A DNA stretch of 51,546 bases from NCBI GenBank assembly GCA_038521825.1, contig JBCBKL010000024.1:1-51546 (forward strand), given 5' to 3'. The notes under the pieces were generated by a model. The model searched no databases, was not told where the DNA came from, and was given only the letters and a program-made list of their open reading frames with translations. Positions 42,704-49,642 of this stretch are shown piece by piece. The number at the start of each line of letters is the position of its first letter. Positions within the stretch are counted from its first letter, which is position 1. A program made the translations under genes and the position numbers. The stretch comes from JBCBKL01 sp038521825 (GTDB lineage: Bacteria > Pseudomonadota > Alphaproteobacteria > Rhodobacterales > Rhodobacteraceae).

Positions 42704-43515
42704 GGTCTTACGAATTTTGCTCCTGTGGCGTTTCGAGCGCCCCCACGCTGGAGTTCATCGGAGCCGATCCCGACCGTCTGGAACACCTCGCGTTCCGCGG
42801 ACAGGGTCGCCCGGAGCAATTTGAGCGGCACGCTGAGAGACGTGCCAAGCGATACGTTCTCTCCGTCCATTTCGGCCTTGGCTGAGATGACTGATACGAT
42901 CTGGGCGTCGCCATCGACAAAGGAAAAGATAGGCGCGCCCGAACTGCCGAAATCCACGCTGCACGAGGTCACCAGCATGCCGTCCTTTTCGGCCAGAACC
43001 GTACAGACTTCCTGAAGCGACGGGGCCTCTGACCGGTCTTTAGCATAGCTTACAACCCCGATCCGTTCACCTTGAACGGGTTCGTCGGCTGTTGTGAACG
43101 GCACGATCTGTGAGTTGCGGATGGGCCGGTCCAGTTGCAGCAGGGCAAGATCGCGGCTGACCCGACCCGATGTCAGGTCGCTGCTATAGTCGAAGCCGGG
43201 ATGCACGATGGCCCGATGGACATCGCGATGAGCGGATGCACGCCCGTCACGCCATCCGGCCAGGAACTTGACCTTGGACGCGTCAAAACGCTTCCCGGTT
43301 TCGCGATCATAAAGGCAATGCGCCGCTGTCAACACGAGGTCCGGAGCAATTAGGGCAGCGGTGCAGAACCCTTCGCCATCGATGTCGAGCCGCCCGACGG
43401 CCTCCCACGGAGTCGTCAATACGCCGCTATCGACGCGTCGCAAACGCGCATCCTGAGCAAATGCAGTTGATGTCACCACCACTGCCATGAGTGAGAGAGA
43501 CATCCAGCGCCGCAC
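42700..43515 (-). CDS. Exported trypsin-like serine protease (first of a tandem pair)
   Basis: A 271-residue paralogue of the next gene. A signal peptide ends near TAFAQD. The triad is His in LTAAHCLY, Asp in VSRDLALLQLD and Ser in DFGSSGAPIF. It shares LIAPDLVLTAAHCLY and the C-terminal GAKFVRP with its neighbour, which indicates gene duplication. The GTG at 43515 with GGAG 8 bases upstream is the preferred start; TTG 43518 or ATG 43503 are alternatives. It begins 94 bases after the glcF stop. Confidence 0.88.
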   Translation of the reverse strand: MRRWMSLSLMAVVVTSTAFAQDARLRRVDSGVLTTPWEAVGRLDIDGEGFCTAALIAPDLVLTAAHCLYDRETGKRFDASKVKFLAGWRDGRASAHRDVHRAIVHPGFDYSSDLTSGRVSRDLALLQLDRPIRNSQIVPFTTADEPVQGERIGVVSYAKDRSEAPSLQEVCTVLAEKDGMLVTSCSVDFGSSGAPIFSFVDGDAQIVSVISAKAEMDGENVSLGTSLSVPLKLLRATLSAEREVFQTVGIGSDELQRGGARNATGAKFVRP

Positions 43516-43609
43516 CAAATCATCTCCAAAGCGTGATCGGACCTCAGCTAGGATCGAAAGGCGGCGAAATTAGGGCGGATTTTGTGGGCTTTCTTAGATT
43601 GTCTACAAA

Positions 43610-44911
43610 TTACCCGCCTGGGTCGAATTTCGGAGGTGTTGGCCCGCCCGTTGCCCAATCCAGCAATTCCACGGTGTGAACCATCGGGATCTCGGTGCCC
43701 GACCCGATTTGCATCATGCAACCGATGTTGCCTGCCGCGATCACGTCCGGTTCTTTGGCTTCCAGTGTTGTTACCTTGCGGGCCTTCAGTTGAGCCGAGA
43801 TTTCCGGTTGCATCAGGTTGTAGGTTCCGGCGGACCCGCAGCACAGGTGGCTATCGGCCGGTTCGACAACGGTGAATCCGGCCCTCTTCAAGAGGTCCTT
43901 GGGATGCGATTTGATTTGCTGCCCATGTTGCAATGAACACGCCGCATGGTAGGCGACTTTAATCCCCTCGGCAGATCGGGTCACATGCTCTGGCTTAACG
44001 AGTTCTGCCAGCACCTCGCTTATGTCCTTTGCTATGGCGCCGACCACCGCGGCATCATCTGCCAGCGGGTCATTGCGGAACATGTGGCCATAATCCTTGA
44101 CGGTCGTTCCGCAGCCGGACGTGTTGATGACTATCGCGTCAAGGCCTTTTCCATCGATTTCCCGTTTCCATGCGCGGATGTTCGCAGCCGCCGATCGATG
44201 GCTTTCCGCCGTCTTTCCCATGTGATGCGTGAGCGCTCCACAGCAGCCTACCCCATCAGCGACGACCACTTCGGCACCAAGCCGTGTCAAAAGCCGGATC
44301 GTTGCGTCGTTGATATCGGTATTCAGGGCCTTCTGTGCGCAACCCGTCATCAGTGCGACCCTCAGCTTTTTCTGGCTTGTCGCAGAAAAGGTCTGGGGGT
44401 CATCGTTGCGGCTGACCGGAGGGACCTGTCGGGGCGCCATGTCGAGCATAGCGCGCAACCGGGCGTCTGGAATCAATCGTCGAAATGGCTTGCCGATCTT
44501 CGCACCCAGTAAGGCCACCCGAAAACGCGTTGGATAGGGCAGGATGCGCGAAAGGATCCAGCGCAGGGCGCGGTCCGACCACGGTCTCTTGTACCGGTCT
44601 TCGATGTATTCCCGGGCATGATCGACAAGGTGCATATAGTGCACCCCCGAAGGACATGTTGTCATGCAGGCAAGACAGCTCAGGCATCTGTCGATGTGTT
44701 TGACCGTCTTTTCATCTGGCACACGCTCGTTTTCGAGCATATCCTTGATCAGATATATGCGGCCCCGGGGGCTGTCGAGTTCGTCACCCAAGACCTGATA
44801 GGTCGGGCAAGTCGCGGTGCAGAACCCGCAGTGGACGCAGTTGCGCAGGATCTCGTTCGAGCGGGCGATACCGGGGTCTTTTAGTTGTTCTGGTGTGAAA
44901 GTTGTCTGCAT
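43610..44911 (-). CDS. glcF: Glycolate oxidase iron-sulfur subunit
   Basis: A 433-residue subunit of glycolate dehydrogenase. Two 4Fe-4S motifs are present at about residues 24-35 (CVHCGFCTATCP) and 75-86 (CLSCLACMTTCP), followed by two CCG-type domains (VGCCGALTHHMG and LCCGSAGTYN). It passes electrons from the flavin subunits to the quinone pool. The start is the ATG at 44911, which overlaps the stop of the small membrane gene; the frame open to 45199 only shadows that gene. Last gene of the glc operon. Confidence 0.95.
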   Translation of the reverse strand: MQTTFTPEQLKDPGIARSNEILRNCVHCGFCTATCPTYQVLGDELDSPRGRIYLIKDMLENERVPDEKTVKHIDRCLSCLACMTTCPSGVHYMHLVDHAREYIEDRYKRPWSDRALRWILSRILPYPTRFRVALLGAKIGKPFRRLIPDARLRAMLDMAPRQVPPVSRNDDPQTFSATSQKKLRVALMTGCAQKALNTDINDATIRLLTRLGAEVVVADGVGCCGALTHHMGKTAESHRSAAANIRAWKREIDGKGLDAIVINTSGCGTTVKDYGHMFRNDPLADDAAVVGAIAKDISEVLAELVKPEHVTRSAEGIKVAYHAACSLQHGQQIKSHPKDLLKRAGFTVVEPADSHLCCGSAGTYNLMQPEISAQLKARKVTTLEAKEPDVIAAGNIGCMMQIGSGTEIPMVHTVELLDWATGGPTPPKFDPGG

Positions 44912-45252
44912 CAGTGCGCCAGAGATTGCGCGGCGGCAAAGCCAAACCACGGAACGGTTGTTGCAAGCGAACCGCCAACGCGGATGAGCTTGCGGTCTTT
45001 TGGAGACATCAGTTTGAGGCCCAGTACGGCCAAACCCGCGATCCATCCGGCCCAGAATAAGCTCAGGGCGCCAAGCGTGATTATGGCGTTGCTGGTGTAT
45101 GCCGAAGACTGACCAAACCTGAGATAAAGACCAACGGAAGTGGCTACGACAGCTGTAGTTCCCAACACGCTTATGGATATCCGGCCGCGCAGCAGCCAAA
45201 GATAAATCAGCGGCCCGATCGCAAATGCCAACGCAAAAAGCAGGAGCCGCAT
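44911..45252 (-). CDS. Small membrane protein inserted between glcE and glcF
   Basis: A 113-residue protein with three or four hydrophobic segments (about residues 2-20, 26-45, 56-80 and a weak one at the end) and a basic loop (LMSPKDRKLIRVGG). I do not recognise a family. It shares one base with glcE at its start and one with glcF at its stop (TGATG both times), so it is translated in step with the glycolate oxidase subunits. It could anchor GlcDEF, which lacks a membrane segment, to the membrane; that is inference. Confidence 0.78.
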   Translation of the reverse strand: MRLLLFALAFAIGPLIYLWLLRGRISISVLGTTAVVATSVGLYLRFGQSSAYTSNAIITLGALSLFWAGWIAGLAVLGLKLMSPKDRKLIRVGGSLATTVPWFGFAAAQSLAH

Positions 45253-46364
45253 CAGGCTGCCGCTCGCATCAAACCGGCGTTGAGGATGCTGCGGGGATCA
45301 AACCGCGCTCTCAAACCGTCGGACAATGCGGTCACCGCAGGCGGCTCCGGCTGAAACGTGCCAAAAGCGCTGTGTGTCGCCGCATCGGCACGAACAAGCG
45401 TTGCATGGCCACCGATGGCAGCCAAGGCGTTGCGCAGGTTCGTACCCGCGGGGCAAGCGACCCAGACTAGGCCGCCGCCCCAGTCGAAAAACCAGTCGGC
45501 ATCCTCGGGCAAGGCAGCAACGACCGCGGCGCCGTCGCTAGGCCGAACGGAGACCCGCCATATATCCGAATTGGTTCCGACGAAGGGTTTCAGATCGCGC
45601 ACGTTATTCCAGATGGCGTTGTCTGCCTGACCAATTTCGCCGAACGACCTAAGCAGGCCGGATAGTTGTTCCGTCCTGTAGGCCACCGAGTCGGCAAAGC
45701 CCTCGATGCGGACCAGCGTTTTCGCTTCGGCTGGTAGATGTGCAGCACCCGTAACGTCGAAAGGCGAACCAAGTGCGCGTGACATGGCGGCAATCGCGTC
45801 TGTCGGCGATAGACCATGCAGCGACAGTGTCGCCGCCGTTTCCGGTTTTGGCATGACCTTGAGGCCGACTTCCGAAAGAACACCAAGCGTGCCCCAACTC
45901 CCGGCCATCAGTTTGACGAGATCGTAGCCGGTCACGTTCTTCATCACGCGCCCGCCGTTCTTGACGACAGTCCCGGCTCCGTCGACAAAGCGCACGCCTA
46001 GCGCATAGTCCCGGCACGCGCCCGCTTGAATGCGGCGTGGCCCTGATGCGTTGGCGGCGACGATCCCACCAATCGTCGATTTGCCTTGTCGTCCAAGGAC
46101 ACTAGCCAGCCGTGGGGGCTCAAAAGCGAGACGCTGATTTTCAGCTTCGAGCGCGGCTTCGATTTCGTCGAGCGTCGTACCGGCCCGCGCAACCAGCGTC
46201 AGCGCCCCCGGTTCGTAAAGGGTGATGCCGCTCAAACCGCTTGTCTCAAGCGATGCCCCCCCGGCAGGTTTGAGCATGCGCGTGCCACCTCCAACAATGC
46301 TCAGGGGACCGTTTGCACCTTTTATCGCTGCGGCAAGCTCAGATTCGGTTGCTGGTTGCAGCAT
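45252..46364 (-). CDS. glcE: Glycolate oxidase FAD-binding subunit
   Basis: A 370-residue flavin subunit. The PCMH-type FAD-binding fold is visible in SIVGGGTRMLKPAGG, GKSTIGGIVAANASGPRR and VMKNVTGYDLVKLMAGSWG, typical of GlcE. The C-terminal part carries SDGLRARFDPRSILNAG. It works with GlcD and GlcF in oxidising glycolate to glyoxylate at the membrane. It lies 3 bases after glcD and overlaps the next small gene by one base. Confidence 0.94.
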   Translation of the reverse strand: MLQPATESELAAAIKGANGPLSIVGGGTRMLKPAGGASLETSGLSGITLYEPGALTLVARAGTTLDEIEAALEAENQRLAFEPPRLASVLGRQGKSTIGGIVAANASGPRRIQAGACRDYALGVRFVDGAGTVVKNGGRVMKNVTGYDLVKLMAGSWGTLGVLSEVGLKVMPKPETAATLSLHGLSPTDAIAAMSRALGSPFDVTGAAHLPAEAKTLVRIEGFADSVAYRTEQLSGLLRSFGEIGQADNAIWNNVRDLKPFVGTNSDIWRVSVRPSDGAAVVAALPEDADWFFDWGGGLVWVACPAGTNLRNALAAIGGHATLVRADAATHSAFGTFQPEPPAVTALSDGLRARFDPRSILNAGLMRAAA

Positions 46365-46367
46365 GGT

Positions 46368-47816
46368 CTATTCCGCAGCCAACAATGCCGAGCGGCGTGT
46401 GCCTGAGGTCTGCAATGGAAAGACCTTTGCGGCGTTCAGCAGCCATTTCCTGTCGAACACATCCTTCACCGCCATCTGTGCCTCAAGATCGGCATCGCTG
46501 TACTGCACTGTCATCAGATCCCGCTTCTCGATCCCGACGCCGTGTTCGCCTGTCAGACAACCGCCAACCTCGACGCATAGCTTCAGAATGTCGGCACCAA
46601 GCGCCTCGCACCGCTCCAGATCGCCCGTTTTGTTGGCGTCAAAAAGGATGAGCGGATGCATGTTTCCATCGCCAGCGTGGAAGACATTGCCGACGGCCAG
46701 GCCATACTCTTCGGACAACTCGCCGATGCGCCGCAGGACCTTGGGCAACTCTGAGACTGGGATGGTACCGTCTAGGCACATGTAGTCGTTGATCTGACCC
46801 ATGGCGCCAAAGGCCGACTTGCGGCCCAGCCAGATCTTGGCGCTTTCGTCGGCGCTTTTGCTTTCGCGCAGCTCGATCGGGTCATGTTGGCGCGCGATGT
46901 CCTTGATCCGGTCCAGTTGATCATCGATTTCGCGGTCAGAGCCTTCAACCTCAACGATCAAGAGGGCATCGCAGTCTGGATATCCGGCATGAGCAAAGTT
47001 TTCGCATGCTCGAATGCACAGCCGGTCCATGAATTCGATCGCTACCGGCAGCACGCCCGCCTTTATGATGTCGGAGACGCAGGCGCCCGCCACCTCGGAG
47101 CTGTCGAAGGCCATGAGGATCGGGCGTGCGCCCTCGGGCTTGTGGAGGATGCGCAACGTCGCTTCGGTTACGATGCCCAACTGACCCTCGGATCCACAGA
47201 TCAGACCCAGCAGATCGTAACCCGCAGCATCCAGATGGTCCCCGCCGATTTCCGTCACCGTACCGTCCATCTGAACCAGTGTGACCCCCAGCAGGTTGTT
47301 CGTCGTTACCCCATATTTGAGACAATGGGCCCCACCGGAATTCATCGCAATGTTGCCTGCGATGGCGCAGGCCAGTTGGCTGGAAGGATCAGGGGCATAA
47401 AAGTAGCCGTCAGCCTCAACAGCACCCGTGACGCTTAGATTGGTACGACCTGACTGAACGCGGATCGTCCGATTGGCATAGTCCGTTTCCAGAACTTCGT
47501 TCATTCGTGCGACGCCCAGCAACACGCAATCGGCCGTCGGCAACGCTCCACCGGCAAGCGACGTTCCCGATCCGCGCGGCACAACAGGCACATCCTCTTC
47601 GTAGCAAATCCGAAGCACTCCAGCGACCCCTGCTGTCGACGAGGGCAATACGGCCACCATCGGTGGGCATTTATACGCTGTCAGCGCATCACATTCGTAG
47701 GCTCGGGTTTCTGCAGGGTCGTGGATGATCGCTTCCATCGGAAGTACCTGAGAAAGACGTTCGATCACCCGCGGCTTTCTGGCGAGAACGGCAGCGCTTG
47801 GCGTTGGCATTTCCAT
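46368..47816 (-). CDS. glcD: Glycolate oxidase subunit GlcD
   Basis: A 482-residue FAD-dependent subunit that oxidises glycolate to glyoxylate. FAD-binding stretches VVPRGSGTSLAGGALP and AGNIAMNSGGAHCLKYG, and the C-terminal FHAGDGNMHPLILFD and CLTGEHGVGIEKR, are standard for GlcD. First gene of glcD-glcE-membrane protein-glcF. The ATG at 47816 is preceded by GGGGGG and, 13 bases upstream, by a long palindrome that probably binds a GntR-type regulator. No such regulator gene lies next to it. Confidence 0.95.
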   Translation of the reverse strand: MEMPTPSAAVLARKPRVIERLSQVLPMEAIIHDPAETRAYECDALTAYKCPPMVAVLPSSTAGVAGVLRICYEEDVPVVPRGSGTSLAGGALPTADCVLLGVARMNEVLETDYANRTIRVQSGRTNLSVTGAVEADGYFYAPDPSSQLACAIAGNIAMNSGGAHCLKYGVTTNNLLGVTLVQMDGTVTEIGGDHLDAAGYDLLGLICGSEGQLGIVTEATLRILHKPEGARPILMAFDSSEVAGACVSDIIKAGVLPVAIEFMDRLCIRACENFAHAGYPDCDALLIVEVEGSDREIDDQLDRIKDIARQHDPIELRESKSADESAKIWLGRKSAFGAMGQINDYMCLDGTIPVSELPKVLRRIGELSEEYGLAVGNVFHAGDGNMHPLILFDANKTGDLERCEALGADILKLCVEVGGCLTGEHGVGIEKRDLMTVQYSDADLEAQMAVKDVFDRKWLLNAAKVFPLQTSGTRRSALLAAE

Positions 47817-47828
47817 GTGAAGCCCCCC

Positions 47829-47851
47829 ATTGGTAAAAATATATTACCAAT
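47829..47851 (-). promoter_or_regulatory. Palindromic operator upstream of glcD
   Basis: ATTGGTAA (47829-47836) and TTACCAAT (47844-47851) form a perfect 8-base inverted repeat with a 7-base AT-only spacer. TTGGT/ACCAA arms resemble sites of FadR-subfamily GntR regulators such as GlcC and PdhR, though the spacer is longer than theirs. On the minus strand TTGCAT (47866-47861) and TAATAT (47844-47839) form a possible promoter whose -10 lies in the palindrome, as for a repressor site. Confidence 0.6.
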
Positions 47852-47867
47852 TTTGCTCAATCATGCA

Positions 47868-47880
47868 ACCGTTAAACGGT
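47868..47880. promoter_or_regulatory. 13-base palindrome in the glcD divergent region
   Basis: ACCGTT and AACGGT are perfect inverted arms around a single A (47874). It lies 52 bases from the glcD start and 63 from the divergent gene, close to the -35 side of the proposed glcD promoter. It is a candidate second regulator site, possibly for activation. Confidence 0.4.
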
Positions 47881-47895
47881 CGCAGGCGAAACTTG

Positions 47896-47912
47896 CGAAA
47901 TCGTGTATTTCG
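47896..47912. promoter_or_regulatory. Inverted repeat ahead of the 119-residue exported protein gene
   Basis: CGAAAT (47896-47901) and ATTTCG (47907-47912) are perfect arms around a 5-base spacer, ending 30 bases before the ATG at 47943. It may serve that gene rather than glcD. Six-base arms can arise by chance, so support is modest. Confidence 0.3.
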
Positions 47913-47942
47913 GAATGCCGCTTTGCAGATTAGATCAGAGGC

Positions 47943-48302
47943 ATGATTAGACACTGCATCCTTTTTGCTGCGCTTGGGTGTGCGACCGCCAGTCTTGCCG
48001 AGCCGCCGGTGATTGAGGACGTGCGTGCAACAAAGACGGGCGACACATGGCGCTTCGATGTTACGGTCCGGCATCCCGATACGGGATGGGATCATTATGC
48101 CGATGGTTGGCGCGTGCTGGATATGGATGGAAATGAGCTGGGCATGCGGGTTCTTTATCACCCGCATGTAGACGAACAGCCTTTCACCCGTTCGCTCAGC
48201 GGTGTCTCGATCCCTGATGGCATGGTCCAGGTACAAGTCCAGGCGCGCGACCTGCCTGCCGGCTGGAACGAAGAGACCATGATCGTTCAATTGACCGACT
48301 GA
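47943..48302 (+). CDS. Small exported protein, unknown function
   Basis: A 119-residue protein with a signal peptide (residues 1-19, ending in ASLAEP). The mature part is strand-rich, with WRFDVTVRHPDTGWDHYADG and a symmetrical late strand pair, which looks like an immunoglobulin-like or similar sandwich fold; no family is recognised. It is divergent from glcD across 126 bases containing three palindromes. It is followed after 76 bases by a DUF1203 gene with its own ribosome binding site. Confidence 0.8.
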   Translation: MIRHCILFAALGCATASLAEPPVIEDVRATKTGDTWRFDVTVRHPDTGWDHYADGWRVLDMDGNELGMRVLYHPHVDEQPFTRSLSGVSIPDGMVQVQVQARDLPAGWNEETMIVQLTD

Positions 48303-48378
48303 TCCTTAATTGCGCAACTTACGGGTCGTGCAGAACGCGGCGTATATCGCACATTTTCCTCATCGAGAGGAGAATGAA

Positions 48379-48843
48379 ATGCCAAGTTTCAAAGCGATCA
48401 CAACCAAAGAATCCGAGGCGTTCCGCGCTGGCGCGCCCGATGCACATGGCAACCCGGCTGAGCGAGCGGTGTCACCGGGTGAAGGTACACCTTGCCGACA
48501 CTGCCTGAAGCATATCCCAAAGGGCCAAGACATGTTGATCCTGGCCTACAAGCCATTTGATGGCTCCCATCCCTATGCAGAGACTGGTCCCATCTTCCTT
48601 TGTGCGGATTCGTGTGAGCGTGGGGGCGGCGATGACCTACCGGAAATATTCACGACCTCTCCTGACTTTTTGGTCAAAGGCTATTCCGCCAATGACCGGA
48701 TCATTTACGGCACCGGTGCCGTTACGCCGACCGAAGAAATGCAATCCAAGATTGATGCGATATTCGCCGATCCCGAGGTGGCCTACATTCACGTTCGATC
48801 GGCACGGAACAATTGCTATCAGGCGCGAGTCGACCGAGATTGA
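48379..48843 (+). CDS. DUF1203 family protein
   Basis: A 154-residue cytoplasmic protein. It has the DUF1203 pattern: PCRHCLKHIPKGQDMLILAY with a CxxC pair, FDGSHPYAETGPIFLC, and the C-terminal HVRSARNNCYQARVDR. Function is unknown; the cysteines suggest a metal or redox role. The ATG at 48379 has AGAGGAG 7 bases upstream, which decides against the frame open from 48310. A TATATC sequence around 48351 could be a -10. Confidence 0.87.
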   Translation: MPSFKAITTKESEAFRAGAPDAHGNPAERAVSPGEGTPCRHCLKHIPKGQDMLILAYKPFDGSHPYAETGPIFLCADSCERGGGDDLPEIFTTSPDFLVKGYSANDRIIYGTGAVTPTEEMQSKIDAIFADPEVAYIHVRSARNNCYQARVDRD

Positions 48844-48896
48844 AGTAAAGTGCGCCGCGGCCGCTGAGAAATTCCGTTGCCGCAATGGTTCTGGCC

Positions 48897-48955
48897 TTGA
48901 ACACCAACCTCCCTCTGACCCATAACGGCGCGGACTAACCCACAAGGACCGCGCC
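48897..48955 (+). promoter_or_regulatory. Candidate promoter and GC-rich palindrome ahead of the zinc-finger gene
   Basis: TTGAAC (48897-48902) and CATAAC (48921-48926), 18 bases apart, form a possible promoter. GGCGCGG (48927-48933) and CCGCGCC (48949-48955) are a perfect inverted repeat whose right arm ends on the base before the ATG; the ribosome binding site AAGGA (48944-48948) lies in the loop. If this promoter is used, transcription starts near the end of the left arm, so the repeat would act as DNA rather than RNA. Confidence 0.4.
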
Positions 48956-49135
48956 ATGACCCAAGAGGCTCCCGAAACCAAGATCGTGGACAGTTACCGC
49001 GTAGCATGTGATGGGGGAGAAGGCGCATTGGGGCATCCGCGCGTCTGGTTGCAGATTCCGGTAGAAGCCGGCTGGGTCGAGTGCCCTTACTGCGACTGCA
49101 AATACATCCACCGGGATTTCGAAGACAAGGTGTGA
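48956..49135 (+). CDS. Small zinc-finger (zf-CHCC) protein
   Basis: A 59-residue protein. It has the zf-CHCC (PF10276) pattern: ALGHPRVWLQI followed by VECPYCDCKYIHRD, with His and three Cys as likely zinc ligands. The family is related to the NDUFS6 subunit of mitochondrial complex I, and free-standing members are common in alphaproteobacteria. AAGGA at 48944-48948 supports the start at 48956. The gene ends directly against the convergent exported protein gene, without a terminator. Confidence 0.85.
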   Translation: MTQEAPETKIVDSYRVACDGGEGALGHPRVWLQIPVEAGWVECPYCDCKYIHRDFEDKV

Positions 49136-49615
49136 TCAGCCAAGGGGAACGACGCTTGTTCCGCACATCAACTGGGCGTCGACCGATCCGGACTGCTGTT
49201 CAATATAGCGTCGAATGTTGTGACCGGACCAGACGCGCAGCCCGCGGCCGTCACTTGTTGCGCCGCGGCCGGTTGTCGTTCCGGTTGTGTGATCCTGATA
49301 GGTGAACAGAACGACACCGTTCAATTCGCCGCCACATTGAAAGTTCGCCTGCCCGGCCCCGATAGCGGTGCGCGCCTGCCAACGACCTGAACAGGCCAGG
49401 CCATCATCGGTCTCCGCCGTGAGGTCGCCTGCGTCCCATCCAATGGCCTCACCGACAAAGTACCTGCCATCGTCGCCAACACACCCGACGAGAGGGACGC
49501 AATTGTCGGGTTCGCCGGGTTTCAGCTGACAACTTGGGTCAACTACAGGGGACGCTGCTGCGAATTGGGGTGTCGAGAGAATTGCAGCCAGCGCGATGAT
49601 GCGGGATACAGACAT
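49136..49615 (-). CDS. Exported Cys-containing protein, unknown function
   Basis: A 159-residue protein with a signal peptide (about residues 1-21, ending in FAAAS). The mature part has six or so Cys residues, spread as for disulfides, and a Gly-rich centre (TTTGRGATSDGRGLRVWSG). No family was recognised. It is divergent from polA with only 27 bases between the start codons, leaving little space for two promoters, and its stop abuts the stop of the zinc-finger gene. Confidence 0.78.
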   Translation of the reverse strand: MSVSRIIALAAILSTPQFAAASPVVDPSCQLKPGEPDNCVPLVGCVGDDGRYFVGEAIGWDAGDLTAETDDGLACSGRWQARTAIGAGQANFQCGGELNGVVLFTYQDHTTGTTTGRGATSDGRGLRVWSGHNIRRYIEQQSGSVDAQLMCGTSVVPLG

Positions 49616-49642
49616 ATGATGCGAATACGCGGGGGCTGACCA

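Noticed and set aside
43610..45199. A 529-residue version of glcF with a 96-residue N-terminal extension
   Set aside because: The extension is the out-of-frame reading of the small membrane gene; the ATG at 44911 gives the normal GlcF N-terminus.
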